Below are positions 53,724-63,219 of a DNA stretch of 64,000 nucleotides, in pieces. Under the pieces are notes generated by a model. That model searched no databases. It saw only the letters and a program-made list of their open reading frames with translations, and had not been told where the DNA came from. The number at the start of each line of letters is the position of its first letter. Positions within the stretch are counted from its first letter, which is position 1. The position numbers were made by a program, and so were the translations under genes. The stretch lies in the NCBI GenBank assembly GCA_947625205.1, contig CANQNN010000001.1:1-64000 (forward strand), given 5' to 3'. The stretch comes from an uncultured Lachnospiraceae bacterium. Its GTDB lineage: Bacteria > Bacillota > Clostridia > Lachnospirales > Lachnospiraceae.

Positions 53724-54975
53724 TGGAAGGTTTATTGTAGGAGGAATAGAGACTTACTATATGCGTATGTTTGAATGGGCGTATGCAAAAGGTTATAGAA
53801 ATATTTTAATAGTAGAAAAAAATGGTAAAATAGATAAATCATGGTTTGAACCATTAAGAAAACTTAAAGTGGAAATTTTTTTATATAATATGGCAGATAT
53901 AATGGGGGGAAAACTAATAAACAGAGATGGAAAGAAGGTATTTTTCCAAAAGGATGAAGATATTATCTTTATTTCTCCGACAGTGAGTATTTATACCATG
54001 ACACTTCGTGCGATAAAAAGATATAGATTGAATGCAAAGAGTATTTTTTATATATTTGATCCGGTGCATGCGAGAATCACACGATTTAACTGTATTAGAT
54101 TTATTTATAAAAATCTTGTAATAAAAAAAATGTGGAATAATGGGCTTGTATTTATGGATGAGGAGACATTGTTGTATGCAGTTAATTGCTACCATTTTAA
54201 AGAATATGATAAAAATAGTATATTGAGGCTGGGGGAATTTTTCCGAGAGTATGATTTTAGTTACAACGAAGATAGATTAAATAATGAAGATTTTATTATT
54301 TTATCTGTATGTAGGATGCAGTTTCCATTTAAAGCATATATATTGGGACTGTTAAAAATATTTGAAGAAATTGAGAAGGATTATCCACATATAAAATTGG
54401 TTATTATTGGAGAAGGAGAAAATGAAAAAGAGTTATTTGATGAATGGGAAAAATTGGACAAGTCAACGAGAAACAAGGTAAGTCTGTTGGGAAAAGTTGA
54501 TTATTATAATTTGGGGAATTATTTTCAAAAGGCAAATTTATATATCGGAATGGGAACAACATTGTTAGATGCAGCTGAATATGGGGTGATTGGAATTGTT
54601 GCGACTTCATATCAATATGAGGATTTTTCTTTTGGATTTTTTAAGGATAATTACTGCGTATTGGGAGGGCTGAAAGAGGAAGGGGGAGATAAATTTCATA
54701 TAAAAGATTTGATAAAACAGGTATTAGAATGGGATGCTGAAGAATATTTAGAGGCGAGCCTGAGAACATATACTGTAGCAAAAGATAACTATAATATAGA
54801 AATAATTATGCCTAAATTGTTAGCATTAGATGTGAAGAGCTTAGGGAAAATGCGTAGTTTACTATTGTGGATATTTGATAGAGTCTTGTTTTTCCCTAGA
54901 ATTGTAGCACATCTTGTGCAAAAGGATAATATTAATAATTTGAAAAAGAAAGAAGAAATTGGGAATGCCAATTGA
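53698..54975 (+). CDS. GT4-like glycosyltransferase
   Basis: This 425-residue GT-B protein starts CCNGRFIVGGIETYYMRMFE, a typical GT4 acceptor-domain opening. The C-terminal domain has ILSVCRMQFPFKAYILGLLK, LVIIGEGENEKELF and a weak donor-binding helix around YIGMGTTLLDAAEYGVIGIV. Sequence drift from common GT4 motifs is marked, so its sugar cannot be guessed. It overlaps genes at both ends, which indicates tight co-translation. AGGGAAAATA precedes ATG 53698. Confidence 0.8.
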   Translation: MKKTIICCNGRFIVGGIETYYMRMFEWAYAKGYRNILIVEKNGKIDKSWFEPLRKLKVEIFLYNMADIMGGKLINRDGKKVFFQKDEDIIFISPTVSIYTMTLRAIKRYRLNAKSIFYIFDPVHARITRFNCIRFIYKNLVIKKMWNNGLVFMDEETLLYAVNCYHFKEYDKNSILRLGEFFREYDFSYNEDRLNNEDFIILSVCRMQFPFKAYILGLLKIFEEIEKDYPHIKLVIIGEGENEKELFDEWEKLDKSTRNKVSLLGKVDYYNLGNYFQKANLYIGMGTTLLDAAEYGVIGIVATSYQYEDFSFGFFKDNYCVLGGLKEEGGDKFHIKDLIKQVLEWDAEEYLEASLRTYTVAKDNYNIEIIMPKLLALDVKSLGKMRSLLLWIFDRVLFFPRIVAHLVQKDNINNLKKKEEIGNAN

Positions 54976-57094
54976 AAATATGAAAAGATATAAAATTGTT
55001 TTTGCTTTAGGTGCGTTTATAATTGTAGCTATTGGATTATATAATATAAAATATCTGCATCAGATTGTTATTATCGATGATGAATTGGGTTACTGGGGAA
55101 TTGCGGCAAAGATTGCTGGTGTAGATTGGTCGAGTTCTGTTAAAGGGATTAGTTATTATTCATATGGGTATTCATTTTTTCTTGCACCGATTTTTCGTCT
55201 CATAAAGAATCCGGAATTTAGGTATCAGATTGCTATTTGTTTAAATATTTTTTTCCTGTTAGGTACATATTGTTGTGTCGGAAAAACGATAGAAAAGTTG
55301 TTTCCGGATATATCAAGAAATATAGTGTGGGTGATTGCTTTAACAGCTATTCTATATCCCAATAATGTATTGCAGGTAAATGTCGCATGGACGGAATGTT
55401 TACAAACTTTTCTGATATCGTTTATTTTTATGCTTTTAATTTATGTGCAGTCGGATTCTAGGTATGAAACAATAATCCTTTTATTTATATCAATCATATT
55501 TGCGTATATAGTTCATCAGCGCAATATAGGGATTTTATTTGTTGGAATTATATATTTATTATATTTGCTGTTTACAAAAAGGATAAAATTAGGGCAAACG
55601 TGTATGCTCATGATTATCATAGGAATCATGTTTATCGGACATGCTTTATTTAAGGAGTATCTGCAGAATGAATTGTGGTACAATAGCACTACTATAGCCG
55701 TAGGAGATTATAGTGGGCAGGGCGATAAGATTAAAACATTGTTGGGTTTTAATGGTATTAAATTATTGCTGTTAGGAATCTGCGGGAGATTGTTTTATTT
55801 ATCGGTTTCTACTTATACTTTTTTTTTAGTGGGTTTAGGATATTTTTTAAAACAATTTTGGAATGAATTGAAAAATAATTTTATTAATAGAAGAATTAAT
55901 TGGACGAGTAGTTCATGGATTTTGGGAATGTTTTTAGCGAATTTTGTGGTCGCAGTTATATTTATGATAATCCCATTTAACATTTCTTCCGTAATGTATG
56001 GACGATATATAGAAACATTTGTACCGATTATTTTAGGAGTTGCTTTATCGGTGATTGCTCAAAAATTAAATAAAAAAGCAGGGATTAAGAAATTTATTTT
56101 TCAAATATCAATCTGTATTTTGATTACATTAGTTTGGGGATTACTAATCAATAATTATATTGAAAAACAGAAATTGACAGAAGTAAATTTTATTGTGGTT
56201 TCCGGAATATATAAGTATTGCACTACAGAGATATTCGACGTATTTCGTTGTATTGTGGTGACATCTTTTATTGTTATTGTTATAACTGTGCTGTGTGTTT
56301 TGGCTAATAAATACAAAATTTTTTGGCAATTTATATTATTATTTATTGCAATCCTGTTTTTAGATACTGCTAAAGTGCCAATAAATACTAGAATTTTAGA
56401 ATTCCAAAAGAAAATAGATAATAATATGGAAATCTTAAAAAATATGGATTTAGAAGATAATCTGGCAAAACTGTATTATCTTATACCTGAGGAAGAAGAT
56501 TATCAAAGCACAAAATATAGAGCATATTTACAGTATTGGTTAGGTGAAAAAATGGTTTGCATTACTCGAGATGAAATAGATAAAATCAGGCAGGGGGATT
56601 ATCTCGTAATGTCGTATAAAGCGCCTTTTTATCAGAATATTGATAGGAAGTATGATTTGATCTATACATATGGGGCCTATGTTTTATACAAATATAACAA
56701 TGAGAAAAATGCAAGTGGATATGTTATGGACGGTCGTTTGTTTGATACGCAGAATCAAGATATTACGGGGCCTATTGTAATTTATGGAAATTCGGAACAC
56801 AATAAGGCATTCAGTGGATACTGGAAATTGGAAGAGGGAAGATATATTCTAACCAGTCACGGGGATATCAGATATACAGGTGAAGAGCCAGTGTGTTTGT
56901 ACTGTATAGTGCAAGATATGTCAGGAAATGTTTATCTGGAGAAAAATGTAATGGCGAATGAGTTGAGCAATGAGAATGAAGATATAATATTGGATTTTCA
57001 ATTGCCTCAACAAGAAGATATAGCAATTCAATTTTTTGCAATAGGAGAAGGAACTCAATATGTGTTATATAATGTGGAATTGCAGAAAATGTGA
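54965..57094 (+). CDS. Polytopic membrane protein, GT-C-like
   Basis: This protein of about 709 residues has eleven or more membrane segments and a C-terminal soluble domain of about 220 residues after residue 475. The loop motif IIDDELGYWGIAAKIAGVDW (37-56) plus YYSYGYSFFLAPIF matches the protein encoded at 41974, with the putative catalytic Asp39-Glu40. It may transfer a lipid-linked sugar outside the membrane or act as the chain polymerase, since no other Wzy-like gene is visible. The start is uncertain: TTG 54959, ATG 54965 or ATG 54980. Confidence 0.7.
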   Translation: MPIENMKRYKIVFALGAFIIVAIGLYNIKYLHQIVIIDDELGYWGIAAKIAGVDWSSSVKGISYYSYGYSFFLAPIFRLIKNPEFRYQIAICLNIFFLLGTYCCVGKTIEKLFPDISRNIVWVIALTAILYPNNVLQVNVAWTECLQTFLISFIFMLLIYVQSDSRYETIILLFISIIFAYIVHQRNIGILFVGIIYLLYLLFTKRIKLGQTCMLMIIIGIMFIGHALFKEYLQNELWYNSTTIAVGDYSGQGDKIKTLLGFNGIKLLLLGICGRLFYLSVSTYTFFLVGLGYFLKQFWNELKNNFINRRINWTSSSWILGMFLANFVVAVIFMIIPFNISSVMYGRYIETFVPIILGVALSVIAQKLNKKAGIKKFIFQISICILITLVWGLLINNYIEKQKLTEVNFIVVSGIYKYCTTEIFDVFRCIVVTSFIVIVITVLCVLANKYKIFWQFILLFIAILFLDTAKVPINTRILEFQKKIDNNMEILKNMDLEDNLAKLYYLIPEEEDYQSTKYRAYLQYWLGEKMVCITRDEIDKIRQGDYLVMSYKAPFYQNIDRKYDLIYTYGAYVLYKYNNEKNASGYVMDGRLFDTQNQDITGPIVIYGNSEHNKAFSGYWKLEEGRYILTSHGDIRYTGEEPVCLYCIVQDMSGNVYLEKNVMANELSNENEDIILDFQLPQQEDIAIQFFAIGEGTQYVLYNVELQKM

Positions 57095-57121
57095 AGGATA
57101 TGTACAAGAAAGGAAGAAAAA

Positions 57122-58372
57122 ATGAAAAAAATACTCAAAGCCATAATACCATATAAAATTTTCAACTGGATTAGAAAAATGGCATATAGAAAACGAAATC
57201 TGATTCATCATGGAAGGATTCCGCATATGGGAGTGTTGTTGACAACAGGGTGTAATTTGAATTGTCGTCACTGTGCAGATCTTATTCCTTACAGGCCATT
57301 TTTTTATTACAAGAAAGAAGATGTAATACGAGATTTGGATAAAGTATTGTCATCCGTAAGAGAGATTAAAGAAGTTCTATTAATTGGCGGAGAGGTTATG
57401 TTGTATCAGGAACTGGATGATATAATAGACTGGTGTATCATGCAACCTAAAATCAGGAAAATCATAATAACTACCAATGGGACGATCATGCCGCCTGAGA
57501 ATGTATGGGCAGTTATGAAAAACCCGAAAGTTATATTACGAATCAGTGGCTATGGGATAAATGTTGCTGCAAATAGACAATTGATACTGGATGAGGTTAA
57601 TAAAAGGGATATTAAATGTGAAGATTTAGATGGAATGATCTGGAGAAATATAGGGGGAAATCAGAAACGTTATCGTTCTTTAAAACAGTTAAAAGATGTT
57701 TTTCAGAGTTGTACAATGAGGTATTGTGTCGGTTTGACACATGATGGAAACTGTTTTTTCTGTTCTCGGCAGCTTGCGGCTTATTATACTTCAGATTATC
57801 CAAATCCGGCAGAAAATGAGTATTTTAATGTTCGTTGTTATACATCGCAGGAGCTTAAGAAAAAGTGGAAAGAATTTTATGCTCAAAAATATATAAGTAC
57901 CTGTGATTATTGTGACGGAATTACCAGTGAATCTGAAGTCGTTGGCACCGCATTACAGGTTATACCAACTAAAACATATGTTGCTTTATTAAAAGCTGTA
58001 GTTTCGCATGTTACAGGAACAAGCATGGAAATATACCAAATAAATGAAATTTTGGAAAGTGTACGTGATAGATTGGCAGATGTCAAAGAATTTTTGGTAT
58101 TAGAAAGAAAAATGAATGAAAGGCAGGGGGGGGGTATAGATGGCAATGAGTATTATGAAATTTTGAAAAAAATTTTAAGGAAGCTCAGTGCAGATTATCG
58201 TATAGAATTTTATAAAGGAGAAGGACACTCTCAAATTTTGTCATATGGTTCGAAAAACAAAATTCGCATTTTGATTTCAGAATCTACTGAAGAAAAGGAA
58301 AATTATGATATGGTAATCAACAATAAAGAATTGGCACAGATACAAGAAATTTTTGAGTGGGTGTCATATTGA
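57122..58372 (+). CDS. Radical SAM protein with poly-G run near the 3' end
   Basis: This 416-residue protein has the AdoMet cluster Cys44-x3-Cys48-x2-Cys51 (GCNLNCRHC), the GGE-type LLIGGEVMLY at about residue 96, and later cysteines (QSCTMRYCVGLTHDGNCFFCS, STCDYCDG) suggesting an auxiliary cluster. Homologues are found in polysaccharide loci but lack a fixed function. Residues after about 335 are encoded downstream of nine G (58126-58134). Eight or ten G would stop translation within a few codons, cutting about 80 residues. It follows AAAGGAAG. Confidence 0.82.
   Translation: MKKILKAIIPYKIFNWIRKMAYRKRNLIHHGRIPHMGVLLTTGCNLNCRHCADLIPYRPFFYYKKEDVIRDLDKVLSSVREIKEVLLIGGEVMLYQELDDIIDWCIMQPKIRKIIITTNGTIMPPENVWAVMKNPKVILRISGYGINVAANRQLILDEVNKRDIKCEDLDGMIWRNIGGNQKRYRSLKQLKDVFQSCTMRYCVGLTHDGNCFFCSRQLAAYYTSDYPNPAENEYFNVRCYTSQELKKKWKEFYAQKYISTCDYCDGITSESEVVGTALQVIPTKTYVALLKAVVSHVTGTSMEIYQINEILESVRDRLADVKEFLVLERKMNERQGGGIDGNEYYEILKKILRKLSADYRIEFYKGEGHSQILSYGSKNKIRILISESTEEKENYDMVINNKELAQIQEIFEWVSY
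58126..58134 (+). repeat. Run of 9 G in radical SAM gene
   Basis: Nine G read as Gly-Gly-Gly in frame. Eight G give TAG almost at once, and ten G give TGA four codons later. The C-terminal domain is therefore length-dependent. Confidence 0.88.
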
Positions 58373-58390
58373 TTTGGTGGAGATTAGATC

Positions 58391-59521
58391 ATGAAAATAC
58401 CATTTGTTTCTTTTGAAAAAATGCATAATGAAGTGCGAGAAGAATTGATACAGAATTTTCAGGATACTTTAGATAGCAACTGGTTTATTGGAGGAATCAG
58501 GGATGCAGAATTTGAAGAGTCTTTCGCCGCATATGTAGGTCGGAAGTATTGTATTGGCTGCGGCAATGGATTGGATGCACTGATGCTTAGTCTGAAAGCA
58601 CTTGGAATATCCGCAGGAGATGAAGTGATAGTTCCGGCCAATACATTTATTGCAACGGCCTTGGCGGTGTCTTATACAGGAGCGCTGCCTGTTTTCGTAG
58701 AGCCTAAGTTGGACACCTATAATATTAATCCTGAAAGGATAGAAGAAAAAATCACTTCAAAGACGAAAGCAATTATCCCGGTTCATCTGTATGGGCAGCC
58801 AGCAGAAATGGATGCGATTATGCAGATCGCAAAGAAACATAGTCTGTTTGTGGTGGAAGATTGTGCACAGGCGCATGGAGCGGTTTACCACGGGCGAAAG
58901 ATAGGAACATTTGGAGATATAGCTGCATTCAGTTTCTATCCAGGGAAGAATTTGGGTGCATTAGGAGATGCCGGTGCAATCATTACGGATGATCAGAAAT
59001 TGGCTGGGAAAGTTCGTGCGCTTGGGAATTATGGGGCAGAGCAGAAATATAATCACATATATCAGGGGAATAATTCGAGATTGGATGAGCTACAGGCTGC
59101 CTTTTTAAGCGTTAAGCTTAAATATTTGGACAAGTGGAATTGTGACAGGCAAAGAACGGCATTACGATATTTACAGGAAATCCGGAATGCCAATATCATA
59201 TTGCCATATGTTATGGAAGATATAAAACCGGTATGGCATGTCTTTGCAATTCGATGCCAGGAAAGGGATAAATTGGCAAAGTATTTACTGGAAAAAGGTA
59301 TTGAGACAAATAAACATTATCCGATTCCAATTCCTTTACAGGAATGTTATAAGAATTTGAACTTTCGGAGAGGAGATTATTCTATTGCGGAAGAAATATC
59401 GGCAACAGAACTGAGTCTACCGATGTATTATGGTATGTCGGATGAGGAAATTTCATATGTAATATATGCGATAAATCATTTTTCGAATAAAAGGAATGAA
59501 CAAGATTTAATTAAGGTATAG
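58391..59521 (+). CDS. DegT/DnrJ/EryC1 sugar aminotransferase
   Basis: This 376-residue PLP enzyme places an amino group on a keto nucleotide sugar. The PLP lysine is Lys186 in [27 protein letters not shown] (154-164) binds the cofactor, and [14 protein letters not shown] is the family signature. Close matches in layout are FdtB/QdtB, partners of the 3,4-ketoisomerase at 53295, so 3-amination of a 6-deoxyhexose is likely. Glucose-1-phosphate thymidylyltransferase and dehydratase genes are outside the window. GGTGGAG precedes the ATG. Confidence 0.92.
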   Translation: MKIPFVSFEKMHNEVREELIQNFQDTLDSNWFIGGIRDAEFEESFAAYVGRKYCIGCGNGLDALMLSLKALGISAGDEVIVPANTFIATALAVSYTGALPVFVEPKLDTYNINPERIEEKITSKTKAIIPVHLYGQPAEMDAIMQIAKKHSLFVVEDCAQAHGAVYHGRKIGTFGDIAAFSFYPGKNLGALGDAGAIITDDQKLAGKVRALGNYGAEQKYNHIYQGNNSRLDELQAAFLSVKLKYLDKWNCDRQRTALRYLQEIRNANIILPYVMEDIKPVWHVFAIRCQERDKLAKYLLEKGIETNKHYPIPIPLQECYKNLNFRRGDYSIAEEISATELSLPMYYGMSDEEISYVIYAINHFSNKRNEQDLIKV

Positions 59522-59533
59522 GCGGGTTGCTTG

Positions 59534-60650
59534 ATGAATGCAGATGGTAGACAGGCTAATATTGAATTGATTAGAATTCTTTCTATGATTGGAATTATTA
59601 TTATGCATTGCTTGAATCCCAAGATAGGAGGAATGCTTGATATGCTCCAAAAAAACGGTAGCAGGACTACTTTGGCTGTTACTTATTTTATAGTAAGTGT
59701 GTTCGCATGTGCAGTGAATTTGTTTATTCTGATAATGGGTTATTTTATGTGCAAATCATATACAAGAGGGATCTTTAAACCGCTTAAACTTATATTGCAA
59801 GTCATTGTATTTCAGGCAATACCATCAATAATGGGAATGATATTAGGGTTTCATGATCTTACAATAGTAAGACTGATAAAAATTTTTATTCCTGCTAATT
59901 ATTATGTTATTTTGTATGTTGCACTATATTGGATTTCACCATATATCAATCTTATGATAAATAGTTTGGATATTAAACAGTTGAAAAAATGTGTTTTGAC
60001 AATGTTTCTATTGTTTTCTGTTTGGCCTACAATAGTTGATGCAGTAGGAGAGTTCTCGGGGGGGGGGCATAATTATTGGATTAAGTACAATAGGAATGTA
60101 TGGAAGCCAGTGGGGATACTCGATTGTGAATTTTTGTTTGTTGTATTTGATAGGTGGATTCCTCAGAAGAACTGTAAATGAGCAAAAGGACACTGGAAAG
60201 GGAATGATGGTATTATTGCTTATAGCAAATACAGTGGTTCTTACAGTTTGGGCATTTGTAAATGATTATACAGGATTTTTTACGGAAAGAAGCGCATGGG
60301 AATACTGCAATCCATTGCTGATTGTGGAAACAGTATTAATATTTATGTGGTTTCAAAATATTACCTTTAAGAGCGATATGGTAAAAAATTTTATTAATGG
60401 AACAGCCAAATATGTTTTTGGTATATATCTTTTACATAGTAGTCTGTTAAAATTTATTCCATTTGAGAAACTGATATTTAGAAATGGCATTTTATTTTGG
60501 AGTCAGATGTTTACGGTCAGCACTGTAATTTTTGCATTTTGTTATATAATATCAGCCATATATGCTACGGCAATGTATCCTGTTTATAAAATGCTAAATA
60601 AATTCATGAGCAAATATGAATGGGATGTGAAGTCAATGCTGAATCGGTGA
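59534..60650 (+). pseudogene. Acyltransferase 3 family, frame broken at 10 G
   Basis: The first frame (59534-60181) encodes the N-terminal half of a membrane O-acyltransferase: NIELIRILSMIGIIIMHCLN with the catalytic His, then several membrane segments. The second frame (to 60650) encodes the rest. They meet at ten G (60058-60067). With nine G the text runs on as SGGGIIIGLSTIGMYGSQWG then YSIVNFCLLYLIGGFLRR, a normal family sequence of 371 residues. The present state is therefore OFF and probably reversible. Such enzymes acetylate surface sugars. ATG 59534 was preferred to TTG 59531. Confidence 0.85.
60058..60067 (+). repeat. Run of 10 G breaking the acyltransferase frame
   Basis: Ten G in the middle of the acyltransferase gene. 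Nine restore the full-length frame. This is the longest of the six G runs in the window and lies in very AT-rich DNA. Confidence 0.9.
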
Positions 60651-60677
60651 GAAGGGTACAAACTTCGAGGTGACAAA

Positions 60678-62105
60678 GTGAAAAAAGGTAAATTGTTCAT
60701 AGAAAATTTTTTGGTTTATGGGGTTGGAGGTGTTATTAGTAAAATCGTACCTTTTATTATGCTTCCAATTGTTACAAGATTGATGCCAGACTCAACATAC
60801 ATAGGGATCAATGACATGTTAAGTACAGTATTACAATTTGGAACGGCGATTGCCACTTTGGGTATGTATGATGCAATGTTTCGTATGTTTTTTGAGGGAT
60901 CTGACGAGAAATTTAAAAAGAACGTATGTAGTACAACTTTGCTGTTTACAATAGGAAGTTCTCTAATTATTTTTTGCCTTATGATATTTATGCGTAATTA
61001 TATTGCAAGATTGTTTTTAGATAATAGGCAATATTCATATTTGATTGTGCTTGCTGCAGTAGCGACGCTGATTGGATCGACAAATGGTATTATTTCAGCG
61101 CCAACCCGTATGCAAAATCAAAGAAAAATATTTTTATTTACCAATACTGTGAGTCCGATACTAGCCTATATGATTTCCATTCCTATGATTTTGAAAGGCT
61201 ATTTTGTGATTGCTTTGCCGTTAGGGACGCTTATTTCAAGTATTATTATAGAAATTATTTTTGGAATATTGAATTATAGATGGTTTTTGCCCAGATATTT
61301 TGATATAAAGCTGCTTAAACCCTTGTTATATATTGCAGTTCCGACTGCACCGTGCTTTTTGGTATATTGGATTTTTGGATCTTGCGATAAAGTTATGATA
61401 ACTAATATGCTCGGGCTTGATGCTGCAGGAATATATTCTGTTGGTGGAAAATTGGGGCAGATGAGTCAATTGATATATATGGCGTTTGCAGGTGGGTGGA
61501 ATTATTTTGCTTTTTCTACAATGCATGATAATAATCAGGTAAAGGAGAGATCATTAATATTTGAATATTTGGGAACTATTGCTTTTGCGGTGGGGGCATT
61601 TATGTGTGCATGGAGTCATAGCTTGTTTAAGTTGTTGTTTGTAGGAGATTATGTGCAAGGATATATTGTTGCGCCATACCTGTTTTTGGCACCGCTTTTG
61701 CAGATGTTGTATCAAGTGGCGGGAAATCAGTTTTTGATTGTGAAAAAAACTTTGCTAGTTCCGCTTATTTTAGCTGTCGGGGCAATTTCTAATATTGTAT
61801 TAAATTATATCTTGATTCCGGCGATGGGAATCGAGGGAGCGGCCATTGCAACATTGATAGGATATGTTATCACTAACATCACAAATTGCTTTGTTTTGAT
61901 AAAGATGAAACTACTTGCCATCAGTAACAGATTTTTTTGTGCCATATTACTTATGGTCATATATTTTGTCGGCTGGAGATCCTTTTATAAAGACAATACG
62001 CTGATTGCATTGATATTGGCCGTGGGTATGGCTGTCTTATATGGTTTGCTTTACAGAACTGAACTGATAGCAGGATATAATATAATAAAACAGAAAAGAG
62101 GATGA
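60678..62105 (+). CDS. Oligosaccharide flippase (Wzx/MOP superfamily)
   Basis: This 475-residue membrane protein has about fourteen hydrophobic segments. The typical opening ENFLVYGVGGVISKIVPFIM leads to TRLMPDSTYIG and the central SCDKVMITNMLGLDAAGIYSVGGKLGQM. It should move the lipid-linked repeat unit across the membrane. The start codon is GTG 60678 after GAGGTG. It is the only flippase seen in the cluster, which argues for a Wzx/Wzy-type pathway rather than an ABC export route. Confidence 0.92.
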   Translation: MKKGKLFIENFLVYGVGGVISKIVPFIMLPIVTRLMPDSTYIGINDMLSTVLQFGTAIATLGMYDAMFRMFFEGSDEKFKKNVCSTTLLFTIGSSLIIFCLMIFMRNYIARLFLDNRQYSYLIVLAAVATLIGSTNGIISAPTRMQNQRKIFLFTNTVSPILAYMISIPMILKGYFVIALPLGTLISSIIIEIIFGILNYRWFLPRYFDIKLLKPLLYIAVPTAPCFLVYWIFGSCDKVMITNMLGLDAAGIYSVGGKLGQMSQLIYMAFAGGWNYFAFSTMHDNNQVKERSLIFEYLGTIAFAVGAFMCAWSHSLFKLLFVGDYVQGYIVAPYLFLAPLLQMLYQVAGNQFLIVKKTLLVPLILAVGAISNIVLNYILIPAMGIEGAAIATLIGYVITNITNCFVLIKMKLLAISNRFFCAILLMVIYFVGWRSFYKDNTLIALILAVGMAVLYGLLYRTELIAGYNIIKQKRG

Positions 62106-62108
62106 AAT

Positions 62109-63206
62109 ATGGAATTGATTGAAATTACCCCTGAGGAATATGAAAAAATTGTAGAAAATAAAGAAATATTTTTTATGAAGAAAAAATTTTTAGAATTAAA
62201 TAAAAGCAAAGTGGAAAAGGTGCATTATTTTTTAGGATATGACAAGAAAAATCGTCTGGCATTTGCGGTGGGTGAGAAGGAGAATGAATGGAGAGCACCT
62301 TATTCTGCACCATTTACTGCGGTTGTGGAATTGCAGAAGATAACGCCAATTGAATATTATTGGGAATTTATTGCTCTTCTGAATCAAACGGCAACAGAAG
62401 CAGGAATTCGTAAAATAACTGTTTTGTTACCGCCAGATATTTACGGGGCAGAAAAGAATGCCAAAATGATCAATGCACTTCTGGGAAGTAATTATATGGT
62501 GGAATATGAAGAAATAAATTATTCGCTTGATATAAGAGCTTGGGATGCGGATATATACAGGCAGCAGATTGCTCATAATGCCAGAAAGAATCTGCGAATT
62601 GCGTTAGAATCGGGTCTTTCACTTGTTCAATGTCTGGAACTTGAAGAAAAAAGGAAAGCATATGAAATTATCAGGATTAATCGCAAAAGTCGTGGCTATC
62701 CTTTACGAATGACTTGGGAGCAGGTTCTTGAAACATTAGAAATCGTAAAGCATGATGTTTTTGTGGTACAGAGGGAAGATATTATTATGGCTTCTGCCAT
62801 TGTCTTTTATGTATCTGCCCAAATTGTACAGGTCATATATTGGGGAAATATTCCCAATACAGAGGAATATAAGCCGATTAATTTTCTCGCTTATGAATTA
62901 ATTGAATATTATAAGGAGCAGGGGATTGAGATGATAGATATAGGACCGTCTTCGGAAAACGGAATACCAAATTATGGACTGTGTAGTTTTAAAGAAAGTA
63001 TTGGATGTAAAGTGACAAGCAAGTATAGACTTAGTATCGATCTTGTAAAGAACGGTTATTATCAATCAAGTTTAAGTGATGAATGTTTGAGGGGGGGGCG
63101 GAAAAATAATAAAAAACTGCATATAGTACTGAATTTTAGCTTGCATATTATAAAAAACATGGATTCGCCTTTTCACTTTATGGAAAGCGGTTTGAAGTGT
63201 GCGTGA
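62109..63206 (+). CDS. FemAB/GNAT-like acyl or aminoacyl transferase
   Basis: This 365-residue protein has a C-terminal acetyltransferase-like fold. The segments include HNARKNLRIALESGLSL, IIRINRKSRGYPLRM, IMASAIVFYVSAQIVQVIYWG, PINFLAYELIEYYKEQGIEM and IDIGPSSENGIPNYGLCSFK, which are reminiscent of FemAB/BioF2-like proteins. In this locus it could N- or O-acylate an amino sugar. Eight G at 63091-63098 precede the last 35 residues; seven or nine would end the protein almost at once. It starts three bases after the flippase stop. Confidence 0.72.
   Translation: MELIEITPEEYEKIVENKEIFFMKKKFLELNKSKVEKVHYFLGYDKKNRLAFAVGEKENEWRAPYSAPFTAVVELQKITPIEYYWEFIALLNQTATEAGIRKITVLLPPDIYGAEKNAKMINALLGSNYMVEYEEINYSLDIRAWDADIYRQQIAHNARKNLRIALESGLSLVQCLELEEKRKAYEIIRINRKSRGYPLRMTWEQVLETLEIVKHDVFVVQREDIIMASAIVFYVSAQIVQVIYWGNIPNTEEYKPINFLAYELIEYYKEQGIEMIDIGPSSENGIPNYGLCSFKESIGCKVTSKYRLSIDLVKNGYYQSSLSDECLRGGRKNNKKLHIVLNFSLHIIKNMDSPFHFMESGLKCA
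63091..63098 (+). repeat. Run of 8 G near the 3' end of FemAB-like gene
   Basis: With eight G the frame runs to 63206. With nine it ends after GAEK, and with seven it ends about ten codons on. It is not clear which length gives the functional protein. Confidence 0.8.
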
Positions 63207-63219
63207 GGAGGAGAATCAA

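Noticed and set aside
55819-55827. Run of nine T in the GT-C-like gene as another slippage site
   Set aside because: T runs of this size are expected in the AT-rich cluster, and the frame is intact; weaker case than the G runs.
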